Shown here: positions 1 through 8,763 of the stretch, in pieces
Numbering within the stretch: position 1 is the first letter of the stretch
Layout: each line of letters opens with the position of its first letter
Source of the DNA: Streptomyces sp. NBC_01716
GTDB lineage: Bacteria; Actinomycetota; Actinomycetes; Streptomycetales; Streptomycetaceae
Length of the DNA: 64,000 nt
Assembly: GCF_036248275.1 (NCBI RefSeq)
Contig: NZ_CP109181.1
Coordinates: 2,728,001-2,792,000, forward strand
Direction: 5' to 3'
Notes under the pieces: generated by a model
Told to the model about the DNA's origin: nothing
Seen by the model: the letters and a program-made list of their open reading frames with translations, nothing else
Database searches by the model: none
Program-made: the position numbers and the translations under genes

Positions 1-2
1 AG

Positions 3-284
3 CGCTGGAAGGGCACGACCGAGGGTCCGGCCTGGACGGGTGTCCCCCGGATCTCGCTCAGCGAGAGCGGCCGGACGGTGCTGTCGGCCGACGGGCTCCA
101 GGTGACGGCGTTCGGGGCGAAGGACGGCAAGCGGCTCTGGAAGTTCCAGAACGCCGGCGGCCCCGCCCCCTCCCCCGGCGCGGACGGCACGGCCGTGGCC
201 ACACCCCCGTACCAGCCGCTGATGGCCGGGAAGACCGCCGTGATCCGGCGCGGGGGCACGTTCTACGCGCTGCCGGTCGACTGA
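3..284 (+). CDS. PQQ-type beta-propeller protein, 3' end only
   Basis: This is the C-terminal 93 residues of a gene that begins before the window; the reading frame is open from the first base and ends at TGA 282-284. Visible blades carry the pattern of a PQQ-like/quinoprotein repeat: a V-L-S-A-D-G strand, then A-K-D-G-K-R-L-W-K-F, in which Gly-Lys-x-x-W-x-F is typical of a blade edge, and a closing strand ending Y-A-L-P-V-D. Such propellers occur in Streptomyces as the extracellular part of Ser/Thr kinases or as free secreted proteins. The N-terminal part is absent, so the full architecture cannot be decided. Confidence 0.7.
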   Translation, partial: RWKGTTEGPAWTGVPRISLSESGRTVLSADGLQVTAFGAKDGKRLWKFQNAGGPAPSPGADGTAVATPPYQPLMAGKTAVIRRGGTFYALPVD

Positions 285-296
285 CAAGCCACCACG

Positions 297-324
297 CCGG
301 GGGGCCGTCGTATCGGCCCTCCGG
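297..324. terminator. Intrinsic terminator hairpin after the propeller gene
   Basis: An 11-bp arm CCGGGGGGCCG (297-307) pairs with CGGCCCTCCGG (314-324) across a six-base loop, with one G-U pair. It lies 12 bp after the stop codon. There is no T-run, as is usual in Streptomyces. Confidence 0.65.
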
Positions 325-442
325 GGGTGACGGCGTGCCGCCATGTCGCCCAATTGTGCGGTAAGCACACGGGATCGGGGCAAGTGACGCCGCATCATCA
401 CCTTGGGGCCGGACAGGCCGTCCCGCAAACGGAGGTGATGGT

Positions 443-1726
443 GTGTCAGGCAGACTTCCGCGAGCCGTCTGTACGGCGGCACTCGCCGCCGTCGTCGCGG
501 CCCCGTACGCCGCACCGGCCGGCGCCGAACCCGTTCCGGGCGCCGAGGCGTCCCCAAGTGCCCCGTCCGTCACGGGTGCCGGGCCCGTCACGGCTCCACG
601 CGGCGACGGCGCCCCGCGCAGCGTCTCCCAACTGCTCACCGAGCTGCGGAAGCTGTACCGGCAGGCCGAGGAGGCCACCGAGGCGTACAACGCCACCGAG
701 GTGAAGCTCACCGCCCAGCAGGCCAAGGCGAAGAGCGTCGGCACGGGCCTCACCGACGCCCGCGAGGCACTGGTCCGCAGCCGGGTCCAGGCCGGGCGGC
801 TCGCCCGTCAGCAGTATCAGGGCACCTCCGAACTCTCCTCCTACATCCAGCTGTTGCTCTCCGGCGACCCCCAACACGCCCTCGACCAGCAGCATCTGAT
901 GGACCGTGCGCAGGGCGACCGGCTGTCGACGATCGCGCGGCTGACCAACGGCGAGAGGCGTGCCGACACCCTCGCCGCCCAGTCCCGGAAGGCTCTGGCG
1001 GAGCAGAAGGCACTCGCCGCGAAGCAGAAGAGGCAGCGCGACACGGTCCGGGCGAAGCTGGCGGACGTGGAGAAGATGCTCGCCTCGCTCACCGCCGGGC
1101 AGATCGCGGCGATCGCTGAGCGCGAGGACGCCGACACGGACAAGGCGCAGGAGAAACTGATCACTTCCGGCGCGCTCGGCGACGCCGCGCCCGCGCCGCA
1201 GACCGCGTCAGGGGCGGTGGCGGGGACGGCCACGACGGGGGGCCTGAGCAGAAGCCTCCGAGCGCCGTCGGCCGGCGGCGACGAGGCGCTGACGTACGCC
1301 GTCGGCCAGATCGGCAAGCCGTATCTGTGGGGCGCGGAGGGTCCGGAGTCGTACGACTGCTCGGGGCTCACCTCGCGGGCCTGGGCGCGCGCCGGGGTGA
1401 GTGTGCCCCGTACGAGCCAGGAGCAGTGGGCCGGGCTGCCCAGGGTGAAGCTGAGCGAGCTGCGCCCCGGCGATCTGGTGGTGTACTTCCCGAAGGCCAC
1501 CCATGTGGCGATCTACCTCGGCGCCGGGAAGGTCGTCCATGCCCCGCGCCCCGGGGGCCGGGTGAAGGTCTCCCCCATCGCGTCGAACCCGTTGCTCGGC
1601 GCTGTACGGCCGGACCCGGGGGCCGCACCGCTCGACGCGGCGTCGTACGAGCCTCCGGAGCTGCCGCCGGGGGCCACCGCGGGCGACGACACGGGCAACA
1701 ACTCGGCCACCGCACCGGCGGGTTGA
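443..1726 (+). CDS. Secreted NlpC/P60 peptidoglycan endopeptidase
   Basis: A 427-residue secreted cell-wall hydrolase expected to cut peptide stems of peptidoglycan (D-glutamyl-meso-DAP type bonds in the family). Residues 1-28 form a signal peptide with an Ala-rich core. Residues 60-235 are a long charged helical region that should form a coiled coil, as in RipA-like Actinobacterial hydrolases. The C-terminal NlpC/P60 domain (about 283-385) has the catalytic motif D-C-S-G-L with Cys306, and His354 and His366 complete the expected triad. The GTG start at 443 is chosen because GGAGG (431-435) lies 7 bases upstream. It converges on the styA-like gene with only 15 bp between them. Confidence 0.92.
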   Translation: MSGRLPRAVCTAALAAVVAAPYAAPAGAEPVPGAEASPSAPSVTGAGPVTAPRGDGAPRSVSQLLTELRKLYRQAEEATEAYNATEVKLTAQQAKAKSVGTGLTDAREALVRSRVQAGRLARQQYQGTSELSSYIQLLLSGDPQHALDQQHLMDRAQGDRLSTIARLTNGERRADTLAAQSRKALAEQKALAAKQKRQRDTVRAKLADVEKMLASLTAGQIAAIAEREDADTDKAQEKLITSGALGDAAPAPQTASGAVAGTATTGGLSRSLRAPSAGGDEALTYAVGQIGKPYLWGAEGPESYDCSGLTSRAWARAGVSVPRTSQEQWAGLPRVKLSELRPGDLVVYFPKATHVAIYLGAGKVVHAPRPGGRVKVSPIASNPLLGAVRPDPGAAPLDAASYEPPELPPGATAGDDTGNNSATAPAG

Positions 1727-1741
1727 CCTCCGGAGGCGGCG

Positions 1742-2986
1742 TCAGCCGGCCGTGCTCCCGCCCGCCTCGGTGAGATAGGCCTTGGTCTTCCGCGCGTCGT
1801 AGAAGAAGTTCTCGAAGTCCGACGGGTCGTCGAAGCCGTTCGCGAACCGGTCGGCGACCGGCTGGAGCCGGCCCGCCGCCTCGAACATGTCCAGCACATG
1901 CGCCGGCGGCGGGGCGAGCATCGTGTTCGTCCACTTGGTGGTGTGCCGCGCGCTCTCCCAGTGGCGCTCGAACGTCGCCCGCATCCACGCCTCGTCGAAC
2001 TCCCGGTCGCCGTGCGCCAGTATCGAGTCCAGATACGAGGCGGCGCACTTGGAGGCCGAGTTGGAGCCCTGCCCGGTGACGGGGTCGTTGGCCACGACGA
2101 CATCGGCGACACCGAGGACCACGCCGCCGCCGGGCAGCCGCCCGACGGGGTTGCGGACCATGGGCGTGTAACGGCCCGACAGGGTGGCGTTCGCGTCGGT
2201 CAGCTCGACCTTCGTGGCCCGCGAGTACTCCCAGGGCGTGTACCGCTCCATCAGCTCCAGCGTCAGCGAGAGATGGTCGGCCGGGTCCCTGACGCCCTGG
2301 AAGACGTCGACGGGGCCGCCGGGTATGCCCTCCCAGAAGAGAATGTCCGCGCGGCCGGTGACGGTCAGCGTCGGCATCACGAACAGCTCGCCGACGCCGG
2401 GGACCAAGTTGCAGCGGACGGCGTCCAGTTCGGGATGCTCTGGGCGCGGGCCCAGCCCGTGGACGTACGCGACGGAGAGCATGCGCCGAGGTGTGTCGTA
2501 CGGGGAGCGGGCGGCGTCCCTGCCGAACATCGCGACCAGTTCGCCCTTGCCCGCCGAGACGAGGACGAGGTCGTACGTACGGGAGAAGTAGTCGAGGTCG
2601 GACACCGCCGCACCGTGGATGACGAGTTGGCCGCCACGCTGGGCGAACGTCTCCATCCAGCCGGCCATCTTGACCCGCTGGTCCACGGACTGGGCGATCC
2701 CGTCGAGCCTGCCCAGCCAGTCGGTCGCGCGGGAGGAGTCGGGCGCGGCGACGGAGACGCCGAGCCCCTCGACACAAGGGGCCTGGGACTCCCAGAAGTT
2801 GAGCCGGAGATCTCGCTCGTGCTGGAGCGCGGTGTGGAACATGCACTGGGTGGACATCACCCGGCCGCACCTGATCTCGTCCGCCGTACGGTTGGACATC
2901 AGGGTGATCTCGTACCCGTGCGACTGGAGTCCCAGGGCGAGCTGGAGGCCGGACTGTCCGGCCCCGACGACGAGTATCTTCCGCAT
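1742..2986 (-). CDS. StyA-like FAD-dependent monooxygenase at the end of the conservon
   Basis: A 414-residue flavoprotein of the styrene/indole monooxygenase (StyA) family, which uses reduced FAD supplied by a separate reductase to oxygenate aromatic or vinyl substrates. The Rossmann motif G-A-G-Q-S-G is at residues 8-13, right at the N terminus, and the length matches StyA. No reductase gene (StyB type) is next to it, so its partner must be elsewhere. It follows the GTPase gene of the conservon by 28 bp on the same strand and probably belongs to that operon, where Streptomyces often has a P450. A GGAG sequence lies 9 bases before the ATG. The substrate is unknown. Confidence 0.8.
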   Translation of the reverse strand: MRKILVVGAGQSGLQLALGLQSHGYEITLMSNRTADEIRCGRVMSTQCMFHTALQHERDLRLNFWESQAPCVEGLGVSVAAPDSSRATDWLGRLDGIAQSVDQRVKMAGWMETFAQRGGQLVIHGAAVSDLDYFSRTYDLVLVSAGKGELVAMFGRDAARSPYDTPRRMLSVAYVHGLGPRPEHPELDAVRCNLVPGVGELFVMPTLTVTGRADILFWEGIPGGPVDVFQGVRDPADHLSLTLELMERYTPWEYSRATKVELTDANATLSGRYTPMVRNPVGRLPGGGVVLGVADVVVANDPVTGQGSNSASKCAASYLDSILAHGDREFDEAWMRATFERHWESARHTTKWTNTMLAPPPAHVLDMFEAAGRLQPVADRFANGFDDPSDFENFFYDARKTKAYLTEAGGSTAG

Positions 2987-3014
2987 GGCGGGTTCTCCGT
3001 ATGTTGCTGCCCGC

Positions 3015-3671
3015 TCAGCTGCCGGCGGGCTGTTCGGGGGCCGCTTCGACGGCGTGGCCGACCAGGGCCAGCAGCGTGTCGACGACGGTGATCCGGTTGC
3101 GCGCGTCCATGGTCAGCACGGGGACGCGCGCCGGCACGGACAGGGCCTCCCGTACGTCCTTCACCTCGTAGGACTCCGTGCCCTCGAAGTGGTTGACGGC
3201 GACGACGTACGGCAGGCCGTTGTTCTCGAAGTAGTCGAGCGCGGGGAAGCAGTCGGAGAGCCGGCGGGTGTCGGCCAGGACGACGGCGCCGATCGCGCCG
3301 CGCACCAGGTCGTCCCAGAGGAACCAGAAGCGCTGCTGGCCCGGGGTGCCGAAGACGTACAGCACGAGGTCGTCGTCGAGCGTGACGCGGCCGAAGTCCA
3401 TCACGACGGTGGTGGTCGTCTTCTCCGGGGTGGCGGTGAGGTCGTCGATGTCCTGAGCGGCGCTCGTCATCACCGCTTCGGTGCGCAGCGGCCGTACCTC
3501 GGAGACGGCTCCGACGAAGGTCGTCTTGCCGACGCCGAAGCCGCCCGCGACCACGATCTTGGTGGCTATGGGCGCCCTGCTGCGGTCCAACTGCCAGGCG
3601 CGCAGGCCCTCTTCGGAGGCGTCGTCGGCCGTGCCCGGCGCCCGCGACACGTCAGAGACGGCGGAGTCCAC
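3015..3671 (-). CDS. Conservon small GTPase (CvnD type)
   Basis: A 218-residue MglA/Ras-like GTPase of the conservon D family. The P-loop G-G-F-G-V-G-K-T is at residues 43-50, the switch/G3 motif F-G-T-P-G-Q-Q at 107-113, and the usual NKxD is replaced by a V-N-H-F-E sequence, as is common in this family. In conservons it works with the kinase, the roadblock protein and the DUF742 protein as a membrane-associated signalling complex likened to eukaryotic G-protein systems. The GTG start overlaps the end of the DUF742 gene by 20 bp, which suggests translational coupling. Confidence 0.9.
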   Translation of the reverse strand: MDSAVSDVSRAPGTADDASEEGLRAWQLDRSRAPIATKIVVAGGFGVGKTTFVGAVSEVRPLRTEAVMTSAAQDIDDLTATPEKTTTTVVMDFGRVTLDDDLVLYVFGTPGQQRFWFLWDDLVRGAIGAVVLADTRRLSDCFPALDYFENNGLPYVVAVNHFEGTESYEVKDVREALSVPARVPVLTMDARNRITVVDTLLALVGHAVEAAPEQPAGS

Positions 3672-4119
3672 CCAGCACCCTCTCCAACAGCGCCCGGTCC
3701 GGGTGGTCGCTGCCCTGGCCCGTCCCGTACACCCGGATCCTGCCCTGGTCGGCCAGGTCGCTGAGCAGCACCCTGACGACTCCCAGCGGCATCTTCAGCA
3801 GCGCCGAGATCTCGGCGACGGTCCGCATCCGGGCGCACAGTTCCACGATGGCGCGGGACTCCGGCATGAAGCGCGGCGCACGGGCGCCGCTCGCCGGCTC
3901 CTTGCGCTCGTGGGGCTCCTGGTGCTCCTCCGACGCCTCCAGCGCGGCGACGAACGTCTCGACCAGCAGCACATGGCCGAAGCGCGTCCGGCCGCCGGTC
4001 AGCGAGTACGGCCGTACGCGCGCGGCGCGGCGGTCGGGGACACGCACCGGCAGGCCGCGGGCGCGCGGCCCGCCGCCGGGGAATCCGCGGCCCGTTCCGG
4101 CCGCGGACACCGATGTCAT
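3652..4119 (-). CDS. DUF742 protein of the conservon (CvnC type)
   Basis: A 155-residue DUF742 protein. The hallmark R-P-Y-S-L-T-G-G-R-T is at about residues 36-45, after a basic Gly/Arg-rich N terminus. The C-terminal half (about 80-150) has the winged-helix-like pattern in which a helix beginning R-T-V-A-E-I-S is followed by P-L-G-V-V-R-V-L-L-S-D-L. It may link the GTPase to the sensor. Its start overlaps the roadblock gene by 4 bp (ATGA), and its end overlaps the GTPase gene by 20 bp, so the operon is tightly coupled. Confidence 0.9.
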   Translation of the reverse strand: MTSVSAAGTGRGFPGGGPRARGLPVRVPDRRAARVRPYSLTGGRTRFGHVLLVETFVAALEASEEHQEPHERKEPASGARAPRFMPESRAIVELCARMRTVAEISALLKMPLGVVRVLLSDLADQGRIRVYGTGQGSDHPDRALLERVLGGLRRL

Positions 4120-4604
4120 CGGGCACTCTCCAGGGACTTGCGCAGCTCACTGCGGAGTTCGGGGGTGAGTACGTGTCCGGCGCGGCCGACGAACACGGCC
4201 ATGTGGTACGCCACGTCGTGCATGTCGCAGTCGGCGCCCGCGTGCAGGCCGAGAAGTGAACCGTCGCTGATCGACATGACGAAGACGCTGCCCTGCGCCA
4301 TGGCGACCATGGTGTGCTTCACGCCCCCGGTGTCCATCAGTTCGGCCGCGCCGAGGGTGAGACTGCTGATGCCGGAGATGACGGTGGCCAGGTCGGAGCT
4401 GGAGCCGCGCGGGCTCTCGCTCGCGCTCCCGTCCGCCGCGTCCGCCACCTCGTGCTGTGCCGGGTCCGACGACAGCAGCAGCAGTCCGTCGGAGGAGACG
4501 ACCGCGACGGAGCGTGCGCCCCGCACCTCCCGCACGAGATTCGTCAACAGCCAGTGGAGATTGCGGGCTTCGCTACTGAGTCCGAATGTGCCGGTCGCCG
4601 TCAA
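4116..4604 (-). CDS. Roadblock/LC7 protein of the conservon (CvnB type)
   Basis: A 162-residue roadblock/LC7 domain protein, comparable to MglB, expected to act as partner or GTPase-activating factor of the adjacent CvnD. It begins with a helix containing L-H-W-L-L-T-N-L, then the V-A-V-V-S-S-D-G-L-L-L strands typical of the fold. The start is a TTG at 4602-4604: it is preceded by GAGGAGG with about 8 bases of spacing and overlaps the kinase stop codon by 4 bp (TTGA), which decides the start. An unusual Ser/Gly-rich insertion sits at about residues 55-75. Confidence 0.9.
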   Translation of the reverse strand: MTATGTFGLSSEARNLHWLLTNLVREVRGARSVAVVSSDGLLLLSSDPAQHEVADAADGSASESPRGSSSDLATVISGISSLTLGAAELMDTGGVKHTMVAMAQGSVFVMSISDGSLLGLHAGADCDMHDVAYHMAVFVGRAGHVLTPELRSELRKSLESAR

Positions 4605-7459
4605 CTGCGTGCCTCCTCTACAGTTTCCCCCGTCTCGTCCGTCCGTCCTCCGGTCGTCGCCTCCGCCGCTTCGTCCCGCTGCCGCGGTACTGAACTGGTC
4701 TGCGCTGGGCCCGTCTGAACCGGGCCGGTCTGCTTCTGCACTTCGGTCTGCTCCAAGAGCTCGGCATCGGCGTCGCGCCTGCCGTCCTTGGCCCCTCGGT
4801 GAAAGCCACCGAGCCTGCGGCGCAACGCGTCCGCGTCGACGCTACCCGTCCGGTCGGCCGATGTGGCGCCCGGCTTGACGACTTTGGGGGTGCGCTTCGG
4901 CAGCCCCGTGTCGGTGACGACGTCGGTGGGCGACTCCTCGTCGTCGGTCCCGACCGTGTCGTCCGTCCCGACCGTGCCGTCCGCTTCCCCCGCCTCGGTG
5001 GCCTCGGCCGGCTCGGTCAACTCGTCCTGCTCGTCGTCCGTTTCGTCCGCGACGCGCTCGTGCGCCTCGGGTCCGATGGCGTACGGGTCGTCGGCGGACG
5101 CCTCCGAACGGCCGGGCAGGGCATTGGAGTTGGCCTCCGCGACCGCCCCGGGCAGCAGCACCTGCGGCGCCTCGCCCGCCGCCGTCGAGCGGTGCTGCCC
5201 CGCGACCGGCAGGGCCGTCGGCAGCAGGGCCCCCGGCAGTACGACGACGGCCGCGAGCCCGCCCTGCTGGTGCTCGCGCAGCGTGATGCCGACACCGTGA
5301 CGCGTGGCGAGCAGCGCGGCCATGTGCAGGCCGAGACCCTCGCCGTCGCCGTCGGTGCCTGGCGCCCCCGCCTTCCCGGACTTCTTGGACTTCCCCTTCT
5401 TGGCCGGCTGCGGCCGGTACGCCTCCGGGTCCGCGAGCCGCTCGTTGAGTTCGGCGATCCGCTCCGCCGGCATACCGATGCCCTTGTCCTGCACTTCGAG
5501 CGTCACGTCGCCGTTCTCCAGCCGCCAGCCGGAGAGCTCGACCTGCGCGCCGGGCGGCGAGAACGACGTGGCGTTCTCCAGGAGTTCGGCGACGAGATGG
5601 CTGACGTCGTCCGCGGCGAACCCGGCCAGCTGGGCGCCCGGCGGCAGCGACAGGATGGTAACCCGCTCGTACTTCTCGATCTCGCTGACGGCCGCCCGCA
5701 GGACGTCGACGAGCGGTACGGGGCCCGCGTAACTCGCGCCCTGCTCATGCCCGGCGAGCACCAGCAGGTTCTCGCTGTGCCGGCGCATGACCGTGGCCAG
5801 ATGGTCGAGCTGGAAGAGAACGCCGAGCCGGTCCGGGTCCTGCTCGCGCTCCTCCAGGGTCTCGATGACGCCGAGTTGGCGTTCCACGAGGCCGAGCGTG
5901 CGCAGCGAGAGATTGACGAACGTGTGGTCGACGGTGTGCCGCAGCGCTTCCAGCTGTGCGGTGATCTCCCCGGTCCGCTCCTGGAGTTCGGTGCGCTGGT
6001 CGGCCATGGCCTGCCGGGCGCCGATCAGTCCGGTGCGCTCGCCGTTGAGCTTCTCGGCGCGCGCGGAGACGTCGAGCAGCTTGGCGTGCAGGCTGTTGAC
6101 CGACCGTACGACCTGGCCGAACTCGTCGTTGCGGCCGGTGAACCGGACCGGTTCCCCGGTCGTGGGTTCGGAGGCCAGCCGGGCCGCGCCGATACGCACG
6201 ACGGCGAGCGGCCGGGTGAGCGTACGCGCGACGGCGGTGGACGCCCCGACGGCGACGATCAGCAGGCCGCCGAGGAGCGCGATGCCCGCCTCCAGCGTGG
6301 TGACCCCGTCGTCGCGCAGCGCCTCCAGCCGCTTGAGCTGGGCGGAGCCGATGCCGGACTCGACGCCCCGCATCTGCTCGATACGGCTGGACAGCGACGA
6401 CTCGACCTTTTCCCTGTTGGCGTCGCGGTCGCCGTCGGAGAGTTCGGGACTGTCCGCGAGGTTGGACAGGTACTTCTCCGCCGTGGTGACGTCGGGCCCG
6501 GTGACGGTCGTGGCCAGGGAGTCGCGCGCGTCGGCGCCCGCCGACCGGTCGAAGTCGGCGAGGGAGACGAGTTCATGGACGCGGGCCCGCTGGGCGGCGG
6601 CGCTGAGCGCGTCGCGCGTGCGCTCGCTCTCGGCTCCCTCGTCGCTGTCGTCGGACTGGACGGGCAGGCCGGTGACGGGGTCGTACCGCGGCGCCTCGCT
6701 CTTGGGCTCCGGGACGGCGAGCGCGGCCAGCAGCAGGCCACGGGTGGCCGACGCCTGTTCCACGGCGCGGCCGAGGGCGGCGGGGGCGCGGGTGCCGTCG
6801 GCGGCCCCGGGGGGTGTCTTCTCGGCGACCTCGTCGCCGAGGGCGTGCAGCTTGGTGATGACGTCCGTGTAGGCCTGGTACGCCTCCAGGGCGGTGCCCT
6901 TGCCGGTGAGGGCCGTGCGGCGGATGGACGGGACGGTGGAGAGGTCCCTGCGCAGGCCGACGGAGGCGACGGGGTCGATCTCGTCGATCTGCCGGTCGAC
7001 GCGTGTCGCGGGGGCGGCGCCGGGCGCGCTGTCGGTCTCGTCGCCGTCCTCGCCCTTGCCGCCGTCGCTCCCGGCGTCCGCCTCCTGGCGGCCCCCGGCG
7101 ATATGGACGACGACCTCGTCCCGCTCGTCGGCCAGCGAGTGGGCCAGGACGGCCGTCTGCCGGTTCAGCTCGGCGAGGGTGACCAGGCTCTGGGCGTCGT
7201 TCAGTTCGGAGGACGCGCCCAGGACGGCGGGCATGCCCGCGGCCACGACGGTGACGCCGACGACGGCGACCGCGGCGACGAGCCGGGTGCGTACGCGTAC
7301 GGGCCGTCCAGCGGGAGTCCCCGGCACGTCCGCTCCGGCGGAATCGGGCGTCCCCGCCTTACGGGGCGCCGCCGGCTTACGGGGCTCCGTCGAGCCCTGG
7401 GACCCGCCGCGCGTGCCGCTCTTGCCCCGAGGCCGCTTCTTCTGCACCGGTGCTCGCAT
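4601..7459 (-). CDS. Conservon sensor histidine kinase-like protein (CvnA type)
   Basis: A 952-residue membrane sensor. A basic Pro/Gly-rich cytoplasmic tail (1-57) precedes a first membrane helix (about 58-80), a large extracytoplasmic helical region (81-390, nitrate/nitrite-sensor-like), a second helix (about 391-411), a HAMP linker and a divergent dimerisation region around residues 550-570. The ATP-binding domain has the N box E-L-L-E-N-A-T-S-F-S at 625-634, a G1 box around D-K-G-I-G-M at 658-663 and a G2 box G-E-G-L-G-L at 706-711. About 200 acidic, disordered residues follow. It is the first gene of the five-gene leftward operon. No strong ribosome site precedes the ATG. Confidence 0.92.
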   Translation of the reverse strand: MRAPVQKKRPRGKSGTRGGSQGSTEPRKPAAPRKAGTPDSAGADVPGTPAGRPVRVRTRLVAAVAVVGVTVVAAGMPAVLGASSELNDAQSLVTLAELNRQTAVLAHSLADERDEVVVHIAGGRQEADAGSDGGKGEDGDETDSAPGAAPATRVDRQIDEIDPVASVGLRRDLSTVPSIRRTALTGKGTALEAYQAYTDVITKLHALGDEVAEKTPPGAADGTRAPAALGRAVEQASATRGLLLAALAVPEPKSEAPRYDPVTGLPVQSDDSDEGAESERTRDALSAAAQRARVHELVSLADFDRSAGADARDSLATTVTGPDVTTAEKYLSNLADSPELSDGDRDANREKVESSLSSRIEQMRGVESGIGSAQLKRLEALRDDGVTTLEAGIALLGGLLIVAVGASTAVARTLTRPLAVVRIGAARLASEPTTGEPVRFTGRNDEFGQVVRSVNSLHAKLLDVSARAEKLNGERTGLIGARQAMADQRTELQERTGEITAQLEALRHTVDHTFVNLSLRTLGLVERQLGVIETLEEREQDPDRLGVLFQLDHLATVMRRHSENLLVLAGHEQGASYAGPVPLVDVLRAAVSEIEKYERVTILSLPPGAQLAGFAADDVSHLVAELLENATSFSPPGAQVELSGWRLENGDVTLEVQDKGIGMPAERIAELNERLADPEAYRPQPAKKGKSKKSGKAGAPGTDGDGEGLGLHMAALLATRHGVGITLREHQQGGLAAVVVLPGALLPTALPVAGQHRSTAAGEAPQVLLPGAVAEANSNALPGRSEASADDPYAIGPEAHERVADETDDEQDELTEPAEATEAGEADGTVGTDDTVGTDDEESPTDVVTDTGLPKRTPKVVKPGATSADRTGSVDADALRRRLGGFHRGAKDGRRDADAELLEQTEVQKQTGPVQTGPAQTSSVPRQRDEAAEATTGGRTDETGETVEEARS

Positions 7460-7929
7460 TCTCGACTCGTCCGCCCATGAAGCGGAGATGACGTCCGGTC
7501 AGACCCGGATAAGCCCTCCACCCCTGGCACGGCTTCCGACCATTCCAGCGTTTCTCGGAGGGGGCGCGTATCGGCCGCTCCGCCACCTGAACGAGTGAAC
7601 ATCAAGGAGGAGTTGGCGAACAACTCGCGCGGGCGCGCGTCACGGGGGCGCACGGTGGGGCGGTTGGAACTTACGCGTGAGCTTTGGCAGGATGCCGGGC
7701 CGCATCGGCGCGGAGCCGCTCATTCCGGTCCATTCGGTCGCGAGGTCCCGGCGCGTCGCGCGGCGGGTACGCGAAGGCGCGTCGCGGTCCCCGGCCGCAT
7801 CGTCGGTACGGGGCGTTACGCCCGATACGTCACCGTCCCGCCGGAGCGCACGAGAGGACTCGCCGCAGCCGCGCGGACGCGGCGCGGGCGCCCGGCGGAG
7901 CCGCGCGGGGCTGCGGCAGACTGGGGCCC
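7460..7929. other. Intergenic region between divergent conservon and phosphatase genes
   Basis: These 470 bases separate the leftward conservon from the rightward PP2C-like gene and must hold both promoters. Open frames here lack codon bias and recognisable motifs and are not called. CAGACT at 7917-7922, 7 bases before the ATG at 7930, resembles a -10 hexamer and may produce a leaderless phosphatase mRNA. I see no confident operator or terminator in it. Confidence 0.5.
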
Positions 7930-8715
7930 ATGCGTATCGACATCGCCACCGCCCCCGGCAGCCACCCGCGCCCGAACGAGGACTGGACCGCCGTGGCCAC
8001 GCCGTCGGCGGGCAGCGGTGGCACCCTGATCGCGCTGGACGGCGTGACGCCTCCGCGAGACGGCGGCGACGGCTGTGCGCACGGCGTGCCGTGGTTCACC
8101 TCGCGACTGGGCGGTGCGCTGACCGAACTGTCCGCTTCCCGGCGGGAGATGACCCTCGCCGACGTGCTCGGGGAGTCGATCCGGCGTACGGCCGACGCCC
8201 ACCGTGACACCTGTGACCTTTCTCACGCCCGAACACCCCAGGCAACCGTCGTCATGGTGCGCTGGGACGCGGCGACGGTCGAGCATCTCGTCCTCTCGGA
8301 CTCCACCCTCCTCCTGGAGTCGCCGGCCGGCGAGGTACGGGCCGTCGTGGACGACCGGCTGGACCGCATCCCGCGCGCCGTGCGCCGCCAGGCCGCCGCG
8401 ACGGACGCGCTGCGCAACGCGGCGGGCGGCTTCTTCACCGCGGCCGTCGACCCGGACGTGGCGTCGAAGGCCGTGACGGGGCGTACGCCCGCCTCGGAGG
8501 TACGCGCGATGGTGGCCCTCACCGACGGCGCGGCGCGCTGGGTCGAGGTGTTCCGGGAGGGCGACTGGGCGGACTGCCTGGCCCTCGTCAGGAAGAGCGG
8601 CCCGCAGGAGCTGATCGACCGGGTACGGGCGGCGGAGTCGGCGGACCCGGACGGGGTGGCCTTCCGGCGGGGCAAGCCGTACGACGACGCGACCGTCGTG
8701 TACGTGGAGCCGTGA
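7930..8715 (+). CDS. PP2C-like serine/threonine phosphatase domain protein
   Basis: A 261-residue single-domain protein with a PP2C-like core. Visible motifs are an N-terminal P-N-E-D-W, then L-I-A-L-D-G (the strand carrying the metal-binding Asp), a mid-domain V-L-S-D-S strand, and near the C terminus L-T-D-G-A and D-D-A-T-V-V-Y, the last two being the usual PP2C metal-binding region. The family removes phosphate from Ser/Thr in a Mn2+/Mg2+-dependent manner; the target here is unknown. The ATG at 7930 gives a protein starting directly at the first beta strand. A longer frame reaches back to 7684, but that extension is Arg-rich and lacks family character. Confidence 0.8.
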   Translation: MRIDIATAPGSHPRPNEDWTAVATPSAGSGGTLIALDGVTPPRDGGDGCAHGVPWFTSRLGGALTELSASRREMTLADVLGESIRRTADAHRDTCDLSHARTPQATVVMVRWDAATVEHLVLSDSTLLLESPAGEVRAVVDDRLDRIPRAVRRQAAATDALRNAAGGFFTAAVDPDVASKAVTGRTPASEVRAMVALTDGAARWVEVFREGDWADCLALVRKSGPQELIDRVRAAESADPDGVAFRRGKPYDDATVVYVEP

Positions 8716-8763
8716 CCCCGCCGCCCGCCCCGCCTCCGCACCAGGCTTCTTCGGCAGGCGCGG

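Noticed and set aside
285..442. A possible c-di-AMP (ydaO-type) riboswitch before the NlpC/P60 gene
   Set aside because: Such switches do precede cell-wall hydrolase genes in Streptomyces, but the gap is only 158 bp, part of it is the terminator of the previous gene, and I cannot recognise the conserved core.
4799..7480. An 893-codon open frame on the + strand opposite the conservon kinase
   Set aside because: It lies wholly antisense to a gene with clear kinase motifs and reads as an Arg/Val/Gly/Asp-rich shadow. Long antisense frames are expected at this GC content; the same is true opposite Lon, Kgd and the SAV_2336 gene.
7595..8029. A 144-codon frame before the PP2C-like gene
   Set aside because: It is Arg/Ala/Pro-rich, has no recognisable motif and overlaps the phosphatase gene in another frame.
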